Shown in pieces: positions 10,167-19,819 of a stretch of 64,000 bases of DNA. Where the stretch lies: positions 2,108,001-2,172,000 of the forward strand of contig MU271146.1 in assembly GCA_021432605.1 (NCBI GenBank), in the 5' to 3' direction. The translations under genes and the position numbers were made by a program. This stretch comes from Coniochaeta sp. PMI_546 (lineage: Eukaryota > Ascomycota > Sordariomycetes > Coniochaetales > Coniochaetaceae). Under the pieces are notes generated by a model that had not been told where the DNA came from, made no database searches, and saw only the letters and a program-made list of their open reading frames with translations. Every line of letters begins with the position of its first letter. Position 1 is the stretch's first letter.

Positions 10167-11656
10167 TCATAACTTCGTTACAGCAGTCACCTGGTCAGAG
10201 ACAGGCGCCAGCCCGTAGAAAAGCAGACCGACCGTCATCAGGCCCAGCCCGAACAGGACGGCTCTCCGCACCTGCCTGGAAGACACGGATATCCCGTTGC
10301 CCAGCCCGATGGAGGTGGTGCTCTCGTCCTCCCAGGCCTTCTTCGCGTACGCCCAGCCAATCTTGGACTGGGTCACCATCTGCTCCCAGCCGAGGGAGTA
10401 GTAGACCAGCCCGAAGCAGGCGATGCCGTAGCCGATGAGCTGCAGCGGGGTGATGGCCGTCTTCCAGATGGCGACCGAGGCGATGACGAGGAGGATGTTC
10501 TTCAGGATGCCCGTCAGACACATGGCTAGTCCGGACGTCTTGCCGATCTTTTTTTCCCCCCCTCCAGGTTAGCAATGTATTCTCTTGATCAACCCAGTGT
10601 GGGCAAAGCAACACAACTTACCACAAAAACACTCGCAACATTGAGCATGAATGCCACCACAGCACTGAGGAACAACATCCCCCACCCCGCCCGTCCGACA
10701 TCCGCAGGGTCGAACCGCGGCCACTCCACCATGGCCGCGACAAGCATGTTCATGACGGCGCAGACAGGGGCGTAGTAGTACAGGCCGACGAGGGGATCCA
10801 TGCTGGCGCCCTTGCGGCCCTCGCCTTTATCCTCGGAGAGCAGGACCTGGACCATGACGAGGCGCATGGCCTCGAAGACGATGCCGGCGACCTGGTAGGC
10901 GACGCCGGTCCAGCTGAAGGCGACCTCGCCGACGCTGGCGAGGACGACGCCGAGGACGATGAGGCAGACGTTGAGGACGCGGCGGAGGGTGGGGTTGTCG
11001 ACGCCCCAGAGCCAGGCGACGAAGAGCACGGCGACGGGGGCGGAGGCCTTGAGCATCTGGATGAAGGCCACGGAGAGGTAGAGGTAGGTCAGGTTGCTGC
11101 ACACCAGGCTGGCGGAGTAGACGAGGCCGATGGGGATGATGGCGCGCAGGTAGAGGCGGCCTGTGAGGGGCACGTCCTTGCGGTTGTCGAGGAGGGTGGT
11201 GGTGCGGGAGAGGAGCTGGGTGGCGAGGGTTGCGAAGATTAGGTGCCAGGTTGTCAGGAGGATTGCTGGAGACTGTTAGTAGGCGAAGCCTGGGAAGAAG
11301 TGACTTTGAATGTGGACGTACGATATCCTGGAGAATATTGTTAGTTCTCAGATTCATGAGTGAGATTAGAATGACAGACTTACTGAAGCCGGCTGTGTCG
11401 ATCAGCCATTTGTTGAGGAGGATGGTGCAGTTTGAGAAGAATATCCAGCTCCTGTGAGTTCCATGTCAGTATATTTTGCCATGTCGCAAGACATGAAGGT
11501 TGAGGCATACACGATGAAGAAAGCCGGATGCACGCCCGCATCGAGACCAACAGCACCCTCCGGAGGCGTCGGCGGCAGCGGCTTCTCGGTCAGCCCCTGT
11601 CTCTCGAGATCATCGTCGCCCGATATGCTCATCCTGGGCCGCTCTTGCGACTCCAT
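10167..11656 (-). CDS. Triose-phosphate transporter (TPT/EamA, SLC35-like) family protein
   Basis: Five exons on the minus strand: 11656-11511, 11451-11384, 11327-11322 (6 nt), 11265-10622 and 10547-10167. The introns are 59, 56, 56 and 74 bp and the product is 414 residues. The N-terminal 45 residues are cytosolic and Pro/Glu-rich. About ten membrane helices follow, with family signatures: HPAFFIVSWIFFSNCTILLN with NKWLI after it, RYPILLTTWHLIFATLATQL, TYLYLSVAFIQMLKASAPV, and VFVIGKTSGLAMCLTGILKN across the last splice. Known family: nucleotide-sugar or sugar-phosphate antiporters of Golgi, ER or plastid; in fungi many are uncharacterised. The substrate cannot be read from the sequence. The microexon supplies the Arg-Tyr of RYPILLTTWH, a conserved position (F/Y-P before LTxWH). 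Skipping it keeps the frame but gives GFTILLTTWH. Confidence 0.9.
11322..11327 (-). other. 6-nt microexon in the transporter gene
   Basis: The bases GATATC lie between CTCCAG on their 5' side and GTACGT on their 3' side (minus strand), with 56-bp introns on both sides. Including it changes GF-T-ILLTTWH to GF-RYP-ILLTTWH, which restores a conserved TPT-family motif. The phase is unchanged either way (6 nt), so skipping would not be caught by frame. Confidence 0.75.
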
Positions 11657-12852
11657 GGTCCCGTGTGAAACAACGAGAAAGCAGTATATAGATATGATAA
11701 AGTACAAGGTACAACGGAGAATTTACAGGTCAAAAATGATACATGGTCTCTTCTCAAAAGTGAGGTTGAAGGGTGAGATGAGATGAGATGAGAGAAGAGC
11801 CCCCTCCCCCGGGATGTGAGAAAGTCACAAGGCAGCAATTTACTATGCAGTAACAAAAAGTTCAGCCCGTCGCGGAAATGAGGCGCGGTGGCTCGGCACC
11901 CATGCGCAGCCCGTGCCTGTGTGGATTAGCCAAGATGAGACTGTCGATGAGGAAAAGCTCGTGTAGGGCTATTATGTGCAGGGATCTGAATGCAAGTAAA
12001 TACAGAGGATACCGGTGTTCGAGAATGGGATTATTTGGTCATGGTGCTATGCTCGGATACAATTGATGGTCCATAGTGTACACTAAGGTAAAGGTACAAT
12101 GCGAATACGCGTATGCAAAACTGACAACACCGGGATGGCGAGAAGACCGGCACTTGATGAAGGATTTACAGGGATCCGACCTGCCAAGACGATTTTAAGG
12201 TAGGTAATAGGGTAGGAATCCGTGCCGAAAGCCGTTTAGATCTGACATTTTTAATCCCCCTATTTTCCGACCATCTTGGGGCAGTGGCTGTCTCTGCGGC
12301 GGTAATCTTGGGACGAAGAGAAGAACTTCTTCTACACGTGTACTGACGTTGTTTGTCCTAGTATACAGTGTTTCTACAGATAACAGATAGAACTCTCAGA
12401 CGAAGCAAATCTCTTTGCGCAGCTGAATCCAGGGTCTCACCTCCCCCCCCCCCACACGGCAGACCGCTGTGGAACTCATGTGGTAGACCGTTGTACTCAG
12501 CCTTATCGGTACGACGGAGCTTATGGATGCCGACATGAGTATCATAGCTCTGTGATATGCGCTTCATTCTGGTACATGTAAACATCTACAGTTATCCTGT
12601 CTCTGCGCGAGTCAAACATGGTGCTCTGCCTTGAAGTGATGTCCATTTCCCAAGCCATCACCAGACCACACAAGACGACCTATCGACCTATCCCGACTCG
12701 TACCTATCTAACTGTGCCTGCTCGCTTCAGACCATGCCTGGTATCCGTATCCCAACCAAAAAACGCCGACGCTATGCAAAGTTTGCGCAGACTGCTTCCC
12801 TGCTCTCCATCCAGCAAATCCATATTGTAGACTGTGCCAACCCATGATATCC
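11657..12852. other. Intergenic between transporter promoter and UBP 3' end
   Basis: 1.2 kb without a recognisable gene. It holds a short GAGAT repeat (11774-11793), a run of 11 C (12443-12453), the motif CATAGTGTACACTAAGGTA near 12073 and a TACACGTGTA palindrome (12333-12342). Confidence 0.5.
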
Positions 12853-15258
12853 CTAAAGCTCCTCGTCTTCATCCGGAAGCGGGACGGTCGCTGCTCTTTC
12901 CGCCGTCTTGGCAAACAACTTCTTCGCCAGAGCAATCATCTCGGCGCGTGTAAGCGGCCTCGGCTTCTCTTCCGCGGATGTGCCAGAGGGTTGTGCCTCC
13001 GCTGTTTCCTCCTCCGAAACATCGTCTGAACCCTCGCTCGAGTCCTCCTCAGACTCAACTCCCGAATCTCCATCTGTATCCTTTCCTGGACCCTTGTCTG
13101 GGTCCTCTCCCGCGCCCTGCTCAAGCGCTCCCGCAGAATGCTTCTCCGAACCCTCCCCTGAAGGTGCACGTCCACTTCCGTCCTGCCGGGCACCTGTCGT
13201 AGGCGTCTCGGAAGGCCCCGTAGACTCCGGCGCGTCTGAGGCACCTTTCTGCCCGTCCTCGGCGTCCTGCAGCGACACAGAATCAACAAACTTCTCCACC
13301 CTCGAGGTAAGGGTCGAGTTGGGATCGACACAGTCGTAGAACAGCATAAACACCCCGCTCTGCGCCAGGACCGTCTCCTCGTCGACCTTGGTGACATCCT
13401 GATCGCTCAGCCGCCACCACTGCGACTCCTCGCCCTCCTCCTCCTGCTGCCGCGCCGCAACATCCACTATCCTCGCATCATCCTCCTCCAGCCCAGCAAC
13501 CCCATCCACCTCACCATCATCAACATCATCCACCTTCTCCCCAGCAAGCTGCGCTGGCTTCTCCTCCCCCTCTTTCCTCCTCCCATGCCGTCGATAGCAG
13601 ACATAATGCCCATTCTCATGCCGCCCATAATGCGTAATCACCGCCCGGAGCTCATACACCGGCCCCGAGATCTTACTCTCCCCCTCCGCGCCGGCAACCA
13701 TGCTCTCCCCGGGGTCAAGCAGCCACTGCTCCTCCTCCTCGTCCCTAACCCGGCCCGCCGCCGCCGGCCTGCTCGCGCTGCCCAGACACCACGGCCCCAG
13801 GTCCATCACGGTCGGGAACCGCACCGCGGCGAGGTTCTTCCACATCCTCCCCGTCCGCTCATCAAACACGCTCCGGTTCATGTGCACCACCAGGCTCCGC
13901 GGCGGCCTCGCCACCACGGCCTGCTTGGTCTTGGTCGACGCCACCATGTGCTCGGCCCGGATCCTGCACCGGTCCCGCAGCGTGGCGTCGTCGAACTCCT
14001 CCCCCTCCAGCGCGGCCTCGATGGCCCGCATCCGGGCGTAGGGCTCCGGCCACTGCGCCTCCGTCGTGCCTTTGGCCTCGGCGCTGGATATGAGCTTGCC
14101 CACCAGGTTCTTGTATTTCAGGAGCGTGCACTTGGCGCACTCGACGCCCGGGATGGACTCGACCCGCGTGTAGCTGTCCAGCCTCTCGTACAGGTTGTGC
14201 TCCCGCCCGTCCGTGCCGAGGTTGAGGGTCAGGCAGTTGAAGGGGATCATGGACAGGCCGTCCGAGTGCCCGCAGGCCGTGCACGCCACGCGCTGCGCCT
14301 GCAGGCCCTCGAGCGGATTGCGCACCAGCCTCGGCTCGGGGGAGGGGCCGCCGGCCTTGGAGTGGGTCGAGAGGCTCTGGTAGCCGCTGTCGTCGCTGTG
14401 CTGGCTCGCGGCGGTGTCGTCCTTGCCGGAGGCGAGGGGCTCGCTCTCGTACCCGGTCGGTTTGTGGATGGGTGTCACGAGCCGGGTCATCTCGCGGTCG
14501 ATCTCGTCGAGGAGCTTGGAGAAGTACTCCTGCGCGTCTTGCTGCTGCCATGTGCTCATGCTCTTGAGGACGGACGGGGTCCAGAGCGTCTTGCCGTTGT
14601 TCGACGGATTGTTCAGGTCCGCCACGAGCTCTCTGAGCGTGGCGACCGTGCCGGCCTTCTTCTCCGAGAGCGCGTCCCGGTCCACGGAAGCGAGGTAGGT
14701 CCGCAGCGGCCTGAGGCTGGCAAGGCCCTGCAGGACGCTGTTCTGGTAGCACGAGTTGCTGATGTTGCCCAGCCCGGCGGGCTTCTCCGGGTCGCCCTTG
14801 AGCATGCTACTGGGAGACAGGCCGGACAGACTGCGGCGCCCGGCCTGCGAGACGGAGGCCATTATGCCGCCGGGCTTGTCCATGCCGAGCACGCGCCTGA
14901 GGACCTCGCTCTTGGCCGCATGGCTGGTGCTGCTGCGCGACTGTGTCTGGAGCATCGGTAAGGGGAAGAGAGGCGGGTGGAGCCAGCGGTCGAGGGCGTA
15001 GAGGAGTCGCGCGGGGGTTATGCGCACGAGGGCGTTCCAGAGGAGGTCCGGGAGGGACTCGAGACCGGTAGACTCGGAGGAGAAGTGGTGGTAAAGAAGC
15101 GCGGCTAGGAGGGCGAGGGGGATGAGGAAGCCAGGGGTGAGGACGCGGTCGGCCAGGCGGCTGGGGCTGTAGTAGTTGTAGATGTAGGTGTAGATGGTAG
15201 GGTTATCGAAGTTGTAGGTTTCGAGGTGCCGTAGGAGCCGCTTCTCGTCGGAATTCAT
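12853..15258 (-). CDS. Membrane-anchored ubiquitin-specific protease (Ubp1/Ubp16/USP30-like)
   Basis: Intronless, 801 residues. A hydrophobic segment near the N terminus (about residues 43-58, GFLIPLALLAALLYHH) should anchor it in a membrane with the protease in the cytosol. The Cys box is GLGNISNSCYQNSVLQGL with Cys170 as nucleophile; QQQDAQEYF follows. Two CxxC pairs (VACTACGH and VECAKCT) form the usual zinc ribbon. The His box is HENGHYVCYRR (about residue 555), and WWRLSDQDV gives the third catalytic position. The C-terminal 150 residues are acidic and Ser/Glu/Pro-rich, ending LPDEDEEL. Yeast relatives with an N-terminal anchor are Ubp1 (ER) and Ubp16 (mitochondrial outer membrane), and USP30 acts on mitophagy. 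Which organelle applies here is not decided by the sequence. Confidence 0.9.
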   Translation of the reverse strand: MNSDEKRLLRHLETYNFDNPTIYTYIYNYYSPSRLADRVLTPGFLIPLALLAALLYHHFSSESTGLESLPDLLWNALVRITPARLLYALDRWLHPPLFPLPMLQTQSRSSTSHAAKSEVLRRVLGMDKPGGIMASVSQAGRRSLSGLSPSSMLKGDPEKPAGLGNISNSCYQNSVLQGLASLRPLRTYLASVDRDALSEKKAGTVATLRELVADLNNPSNNGKTLWTPSVLKSMSTWQQQDAQEYFSKLLDEIDREMTRLVTPIHKPTGYESEPLASGKDDTAASQHSDDSGYQSLSTHSKAGGPSPEPRLVRNPLEGLQAQRVACTACGHSDGLSMIPFNCLTLNLGTDGREHNLYERLDSYTRVESIPGVECAKCTLLKYKNLVGKLISSAEAKGTTEAQWPEPYARMRAIEAALEGEEFDDATLRDRCRIRAEHMVASTKTKQAVVARPPRSLVVHMNRSVFDERTGRMWKNLAAVRFPTVMDLGPWCLGSASRPAAAGRVRDEEEEQWLLDPGESMVAGAEGESKISGPVYELRAVITHYGRHENGHYVCYRRHGRRKEGEEKPAQLAGEKVDDVDDGEVDGVAGLEEDDARIVDVAARQQEEEGEESQWWRLSDQDVTKVDEETVLAQSGVFMLFYDCVDPNSTLTSRVEKFVDSVSLQDAEDGQKGASDAPESTGPSETPTTGARQDGSGRAPSGEGSEKHSAGALEQGAGEDPDKGPGKDTDGDSGVESEEDSSEGSDDVSEEETAEAQPSGTSAEEKPRPLTRAEMIALAKKLFAKTAERAATVPLPDEDEEL

Positions 15259-15917
15259 CCTGAGAAGCGACTTTGTTTGAAGGTCTCTAAGAGGGAGGAG
15301 GCTGTGAGGATGGCGTCTGGAGTTGTCTTGTGCTAGATAAGAATCAACTAGGTAGAGGTAGTCTTATGGAGTCAAAGAAGACGCAACCCATAGCCGGCAA
15401 GTTGAGATCGCATTCGTCTGTACGTTGGATGAAGCACGTTTATAAGGTTGAAGCAGGTCCTTTGTCGCACGGTAAGTTTATATCTAGATGTGTGCCTGGA
15501 CTGAGGTTGCTAGTTGTCCGAGATGCGTTGAGACTTTGTTGAGACGAGGATTTACTATACATGTACACCATGTAGTAGGGATGGACATTTCCAGGCAATT
15601 CTGTTTTGGCATGTGCCAGCACTGCCAGGTCACAGCAGCCTGGAAATTAGCATGGGGGGATACTGGGGACCTGGGGGACAGCATGTTTCGGTGCCCACTT
15701 GTGCCCACTGGCATTCCTTATCGCTGTCTTTGCTGGCCACTGATAGCGGGGTCAAGCCATTGGTTTACCGTGGTACAGGGGCCCTGATTGGAACGGAAGC
15801 TGCAGGACAGAATTAAAAAAAAAAATATAGGCTCCGGCCATTCTGCCCCGCGGTGAGAGTCTGGGCAGCGGACAGTAGCAACAACAACAAAAACAAACCT
15901 GGAATCCGGTCGAAAAT
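15259..15917. promoter_or_regulatory. Divergent promoter, UBP / ALB1
   Basis: 659 bp between outward-facing starts, with an A-run at 15815-15825. I recognise no gene. Confidence 0.45.
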
Positions 15918-16536
15918 ATGGCGAAAGGAAAGAAAGGTACGGTTACTAGATCTCTGCCTAACGATTACCGTCCGCCAGACTCAGGCAGACATACTAACCC
16001 TTCCAGCAGCACCATCAGCGCACTCCCGCGCAGCAAGACGAGCCACATCCCCCGGCATCGACACAGACAAGTCCCTGAAGAACGTCCAGCCGCCCCCAGA
16101 GTCCATCAACATCAGACCAGCCGTCCTGGCAGCCCATCACGGAGGTGGAGTCACCAAGAAGACGAAGCGGAAGTCGCAGCTGAGTCACAAGGCGAGGTTA
16201 CGCCAGGAGCGCAACCTGGAGCGCGGAGAGGCCATCGCCGAGAGGACAGCGCTCAAGGTGCAGAAGAGCAAAGGCCAGGCCAGGGTTATCCAGTCGAGAA
16301 AGAAGACGTGGGACGAGCTGAATAGGGAGATCCTGGGCCGTGAAGCAGCGGCGGCAAAGAAGAGCAAGGATGAGGCCGGAGACGCTGCTGTGGCGGCCTT
16401 CTACGCTGACACGGATGAGGAGATGGACGTTGCCGACAACGATGTCACCGAGGAGGTGGATGGCGGTGATGCTTCCACGGCATCGATACCAGTGCCTGCG
16501 CCTGCGCCGGTAGAGGAGGAGGAAGAGATACTATAG
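15918..16536 (+). CDS. ALB1: Ribosome biogenesis protein Alb1
   Basis: The first exon is only 19 nt (15918-15936, MAKGKK). The intron at 15937-16006 is 70 bp with branch site ACTAAC, and exon 2 is 16007-16536; 182 residues. The join gives MAKGKKAAPSAHSRAARRA, then SPGIDTDKSLKNV, the conserved Alb1 N terminus. A Lys/Arg-rich centre follows (KKTKRKSQLSHKARLRQER) and then an acidic tail ending PVEEEEEIL. Known role: with Arx1, a shuttling factor on pre-60S ribosomes for nuclear export, bound near the peptide exit tunnel. The reading frame is also open upstream of the intron acceptor, so a naive call would miss the first exon and start wrongly. Confidence 0.9.
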
Positions 16537-17378
16537 ACGGGTACCTGGCATGTGGCTACTACCCACGTCCAGTGGCCAGGCATACCAAACTCACCGGCCA
16601 CTATTACTCAGTTTACCGGGCCAGGCATATCGATTGGCGTTAGGCAGGGAAAATCTTCGGTTTCGGCGGCGTTCTAGAGGTCAAAAGGGGATAATACCAC
16701 ATATGCGGTTCGAGGTTGATATTCGTCAAAATAAGGGCTATTTCTTGTCGATTGCTCAAGATACAGCTTCCTTACTTAATCCAAGGCAGCTGCCGGATAC
16801 CTACATGCTGAGCAACATCAGGCACCATATTCTACTACTCAGTCCGTCATAGGCGGATTTTCTGTGCGGACACCCGAAGTCCACGGCAGACTCGTGCTAA
16901 TCTCCAGCGAATCTAGTAACTTGACAGACAGACAGACAGACAAGGGTGACTGACAACTGCCCGGGAATATCGACTGTTCTCTCTCTCTCGTCTCCAACTT
17001 TGCAATTAGCCGCGAAGCATGGAGACCCCCCACTGAGCTCCAACAACCCCCCCTCCCCTCCTCAATTCGGTCAGTCGTCAACTGTCGATATCATCCAGCC
17101 CGCACCCCACCGGGAATGAGACCATGTCGGTGGTGGTGAGGTAGATCTTTTAGAGGTTAGAGGTCAGGTTATACAGCTCATTGCGTTTCAAGCTGATAAT
17201 TGACTTGTCCTCCTTCTTCTCCTCCTCCTCTCACATCCTGCTGTTTCACTCACTGTCCCTGTGAGTCTATGTCTCGAACAAAAGTAGACACCTAAGTTTC
17301 CTGCTTGATAGACCACTGCCGTCATCTCCAACTTAACATATCTCTACTACTGCCCAACTCGTCACCTCACCACCCAAC
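16537..17378. other. Intergenic, ALB1 3' end and DUF2264 promoter
   Basis: 842 bp. It contains (GACA)5 at 16923-16942 and a pyrimidine-rich likely leader (17205-17240). No gene is seen. Confidence 0.5.
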
Positions 17379-19454
17379 ATGGCAGCTCCCAAGCCTCTAA
17401 CCCTAGGCTACCGCCAACCCCACCCCTTCTCCCAGATCCCCCTCTCCACCCGCTCCTCGGTGCAATCCCTCCTGACCTCCCTCCTCGACCCCCTCCTCCC
17501 CTTCTTCTCCCCCCTGCGCTCCCGCGTGCGCGTCCCCGGCGCCACCGCCGTGCGCTTCGACCAGACCGCCTCCGAGGTCGAGGGCCTCTGCCGTCCCCTC
17601 TGGGGGCTCGCCTGCCTCCTGGCGGGTGGCGGCTCCTACCCCTCCGTCGGCCACTGGGTCGACGGCATCCGCGCCGGCGTCGACCCTTCCTCCCCGGAGT
17701 TCTGGGGGTTCGCCCGCGACAACGACCAGCGCATGGTCGAGATGTGTCCCCTCGGCTTCGCCCTGGCGGTCGTCCCCGAGATCTGGGACGGGTTGGGCGA
17801 TAAGGGGAGGGCGGACCTGGAGGCTTGGTTGGGGGGTGGGGTGAATGAGAAGAACATGCCTGATACCAACTGGTTGTGGTTCAGGGTCTTTGCGAACTTG
17901 GGGCTGAAGAAGAACGGGGGCAGGTTTAGTCAGGAGAGGTTGGATAAGGATATTGCTAGGCTGGAGGTGTTTTACCGTGGGGGTGGGTGGTCGAATGATG
18001 GGCCTGAGGGGATTCATCAGATGGATTACTATTCGAGTAGTTTTGCTATTCAGTTCTTGCAGCTGCTCTATGCGAAGCTGGCTGGGGGTGATGGTGGTAG
18101 GGAGGGGGAGCGGGCCGAGGAGTTCAGGAGGAGGGCGAGAGAGGTGAGCTTGGATCTGGTGCATTATTATGATGCCGAGGGTAAGCGTTTTCCTGTCCGG
18201 TTCTGCGCAAGAGCGGAGGGGGAAAAGAGATGTGCTGAAGATATCATAGGGAGGTCGATACCCTTCGGCCGCAGCGTGGGCTACCGCTTCGCCATGGTCT
18301 CCTTCTGGGGCGCACTCGCCTACGCAGACGTCGAGCTGCCCGCCCCTCTCACCTGGGGCATGGTCAAGGGCATCGTGCTCCGGCACTTCAGGTGGTGGCA
18401 GACGCAGCACGACATGTGGAGCTCCAGCGGCACCCTCACCATCGGCTACTCGTACCCCAACATGTACATGGCCGAGAACTACAACAGCCCCGGCAGCCCG
18501 TACTGGGCGTGCCTGGCTTTCATATGCCTAGCCGTGCCAGAGTCTCACCCCTTCTGGACGTCGGAGGAGGAGGCGTTGCCGCTTGATCTGCTGCCCAAGG
18601 TGAAGGCGCTCGAGCAGCCGGGACATATCATGAGTTACCTCGGGGGCCACTGCATGTTGCTGAGTTCCGGCCAGGCGTGCAGTTATCCCATGAAGGGAAC
18701 GCATGCTAAATATGGCGCGTTCGCGTACAGTAGTGCATACGCGTACTCCGTACCGCCGGGCCTCTTCACGCTGGAGCAGTACGCGCTTGCTTCGCAGCTG
18801 GGGCTGTCCGACGATGGCGGGGAGTACTGGAAGACGAGGAGGCTGTCCGAGTATGCCGGCATCGAGGACAGGGAGGGCAAGCCTGTTCTGGTGTCTGTCT
18901 GGAAGCCGTTTCCGGATGTCAAGATCAAGACGTACCTAATACCGCCCGAGGAGGCGACGCCGAACTGGCACTTGCGGGTGCACCGTATTGAGGCTGGCCG
19001 CGAGGTGATGACGGCGGATGGGTCGTTCGCCATCTGCAACGAGCGGAGTGCCGACGGACGGTATCTGGACCCGTACGATGCGAAGTCGTGTGAAGGCACG
19101 AGCCCCAAGTTGATTGGGAACTACGACAATGATACGCCCGAGGCGTGGGCCAGCGGTATTGACGGAGCGTTTGCGGTTAGCAAGGGAGCGGTCGGCATAA
19201 AGGCACTCGACCAGAAGGATGTTGGACGCAGAGCCATGCTGGTCAATGCTGATCCGAACTCGAATCTGGTGGAGAGCCGGACGACGATCCCGACGCTGCA
19301 AGGGAAGATAGGGAAAGGGGAGACGGTGTGGTATGTCAGTGCCGTATATGCGAAGCCATCCGGGGAAGGGGTTGCTAAGGAGAGTTACCTGGACGGGTGG
19401 GACAAGGTGGTCGAGGTGCCGGGCTGGTTGAGGACGGAGATCGCTGGTGCGTGA
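17379..19454 (+). CDS. DUF2264 family protein
   Basis: Intronless, 691 residues, no signal peptide seen. The N-terminal two thirds carry DUF2264 features: [55 protein letters not shown], then [20 protein letters not shown] and [19 protein letters not shown]. The Trp, Asp and Tyr-rich loops resemble an (alpha/alpha) toroid as in glycoside-active enzymes; relatives have been placed with uronic-acid-acting glycoside hydrolases, but I recall this only loosely. Function here is therefore unknown, possibly carbohydrate-active. Coding-strand composition changes abruptly: C-rich at 17380-17750, G- and T-rich at 17780-18180, C-rich again at 18240-18500. The protein stays family-like throughout, so this is not a frame error. 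Confidence 0.85.
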   Translation: MAAPKPLTLGYRQPHPFSQIPLSTRSSVQSLLTSLLDPLLPFFSPLRSRVRVPGATAVRFDQTASEVEGLCRPLWGLACLLAGGGSYPSVGHWVDGIRAGVDPSSPEFWGFARDNDQRMVEMCPLGFALAVVPEIWDGLGDKGRADLEAWLGGGVNEKNMPDTNWLWFRVFANLGLKKNGGRFSQERLDKDIARLEVFYRGGGWSNDGPEGIHQMDYYSSSFAIQFLQLLYAKLAGGDGGREGERAEEFRRRAREVSLDLVHYYDAEGKRFPVRFCARAEGEKRCAEDIIGRSIPFGRSVGYRFAMVSFWGALAYADVELPAPLTWGMVKGIVLRHFRWWQTQHDMWSSSGTLTIGYSYPNMYMAENYNSPGSPYWACLAFICLAVPESHPFWTSEEEALPLDLLPKVKALEQPGHIMSYLGGHCMLLSSGQACSYPMKGTHAKYGAFAYSSAYAYSVPPGLFTLEQYALASQLGLSDDGGEYWKTRRLSEYAGIEDREGKPVLVSVWKPFPDVKIKTYLIPPEEATPNWHLRVHRIEAGREVMTADGSFAICNERSADGRYLDPYDAKSCEGTSPKLIGNYDNDTPEAWASGIDGAFAVSKGAVGIKALDQKDVGRRAMLVNADPNSNLVESRTTIPTLQGKIGKGETVWYVSAVYAKPSGEGVAKESYLDGWDKVVEVPGWLRTEIAGA

Positions 19455-19819
19455 AGAGTTTCACATCAAGCGGCATATGAGTGAGTTCAGCGTGTGAGTC
19501 CAGCTCCTCCAAGCTGTATAAGACAACATGCCCAAAAAGAACACTATATTGATATCATTTTCCGCTCTGTGGAAGAGCACGACTGAGTCCATCCTCGTTG
19601 AAGAGGTAGTCCTCATACTTTGCTATCGTGACTGGGACCCCTTTTCCTACAAACAACGATATCAGGGCGCCAACAATCCCATGCTTTTATGCACATCCTC
19701 TCCAGAGACCCAAGAAAGTCTTGGTTTTTACGTGTACACACCACTTTCAAATTGAAATGATCACAAAGTTAAGTTACATCATGAAGCAGAACATCACTTT
19801 AAATCTTACAAGGAATCCC
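19455..19819. other. Convergent 3' spacer, DUF2264 / DSC1
   Basis: 365 bp, relatively AT-rich; probably holds both 3' UTRs. Nothing else is seen. Confidence 0.5.

Noticed and set aside
13585-14961. 458-codon plus-strand open frame opposite the ubiquitin protease gene
   Set aside because: Its sequence is an Arg/Pro/His/Leu/Val-rich shadow of a GC-rich gene; the minus strand carries all USP motifs.
17403-18410. 335-codon minus-strand frame opposite DUF2264
   Set aside because: No family motif; it exists because the sense strand is GC-rich at third positions.
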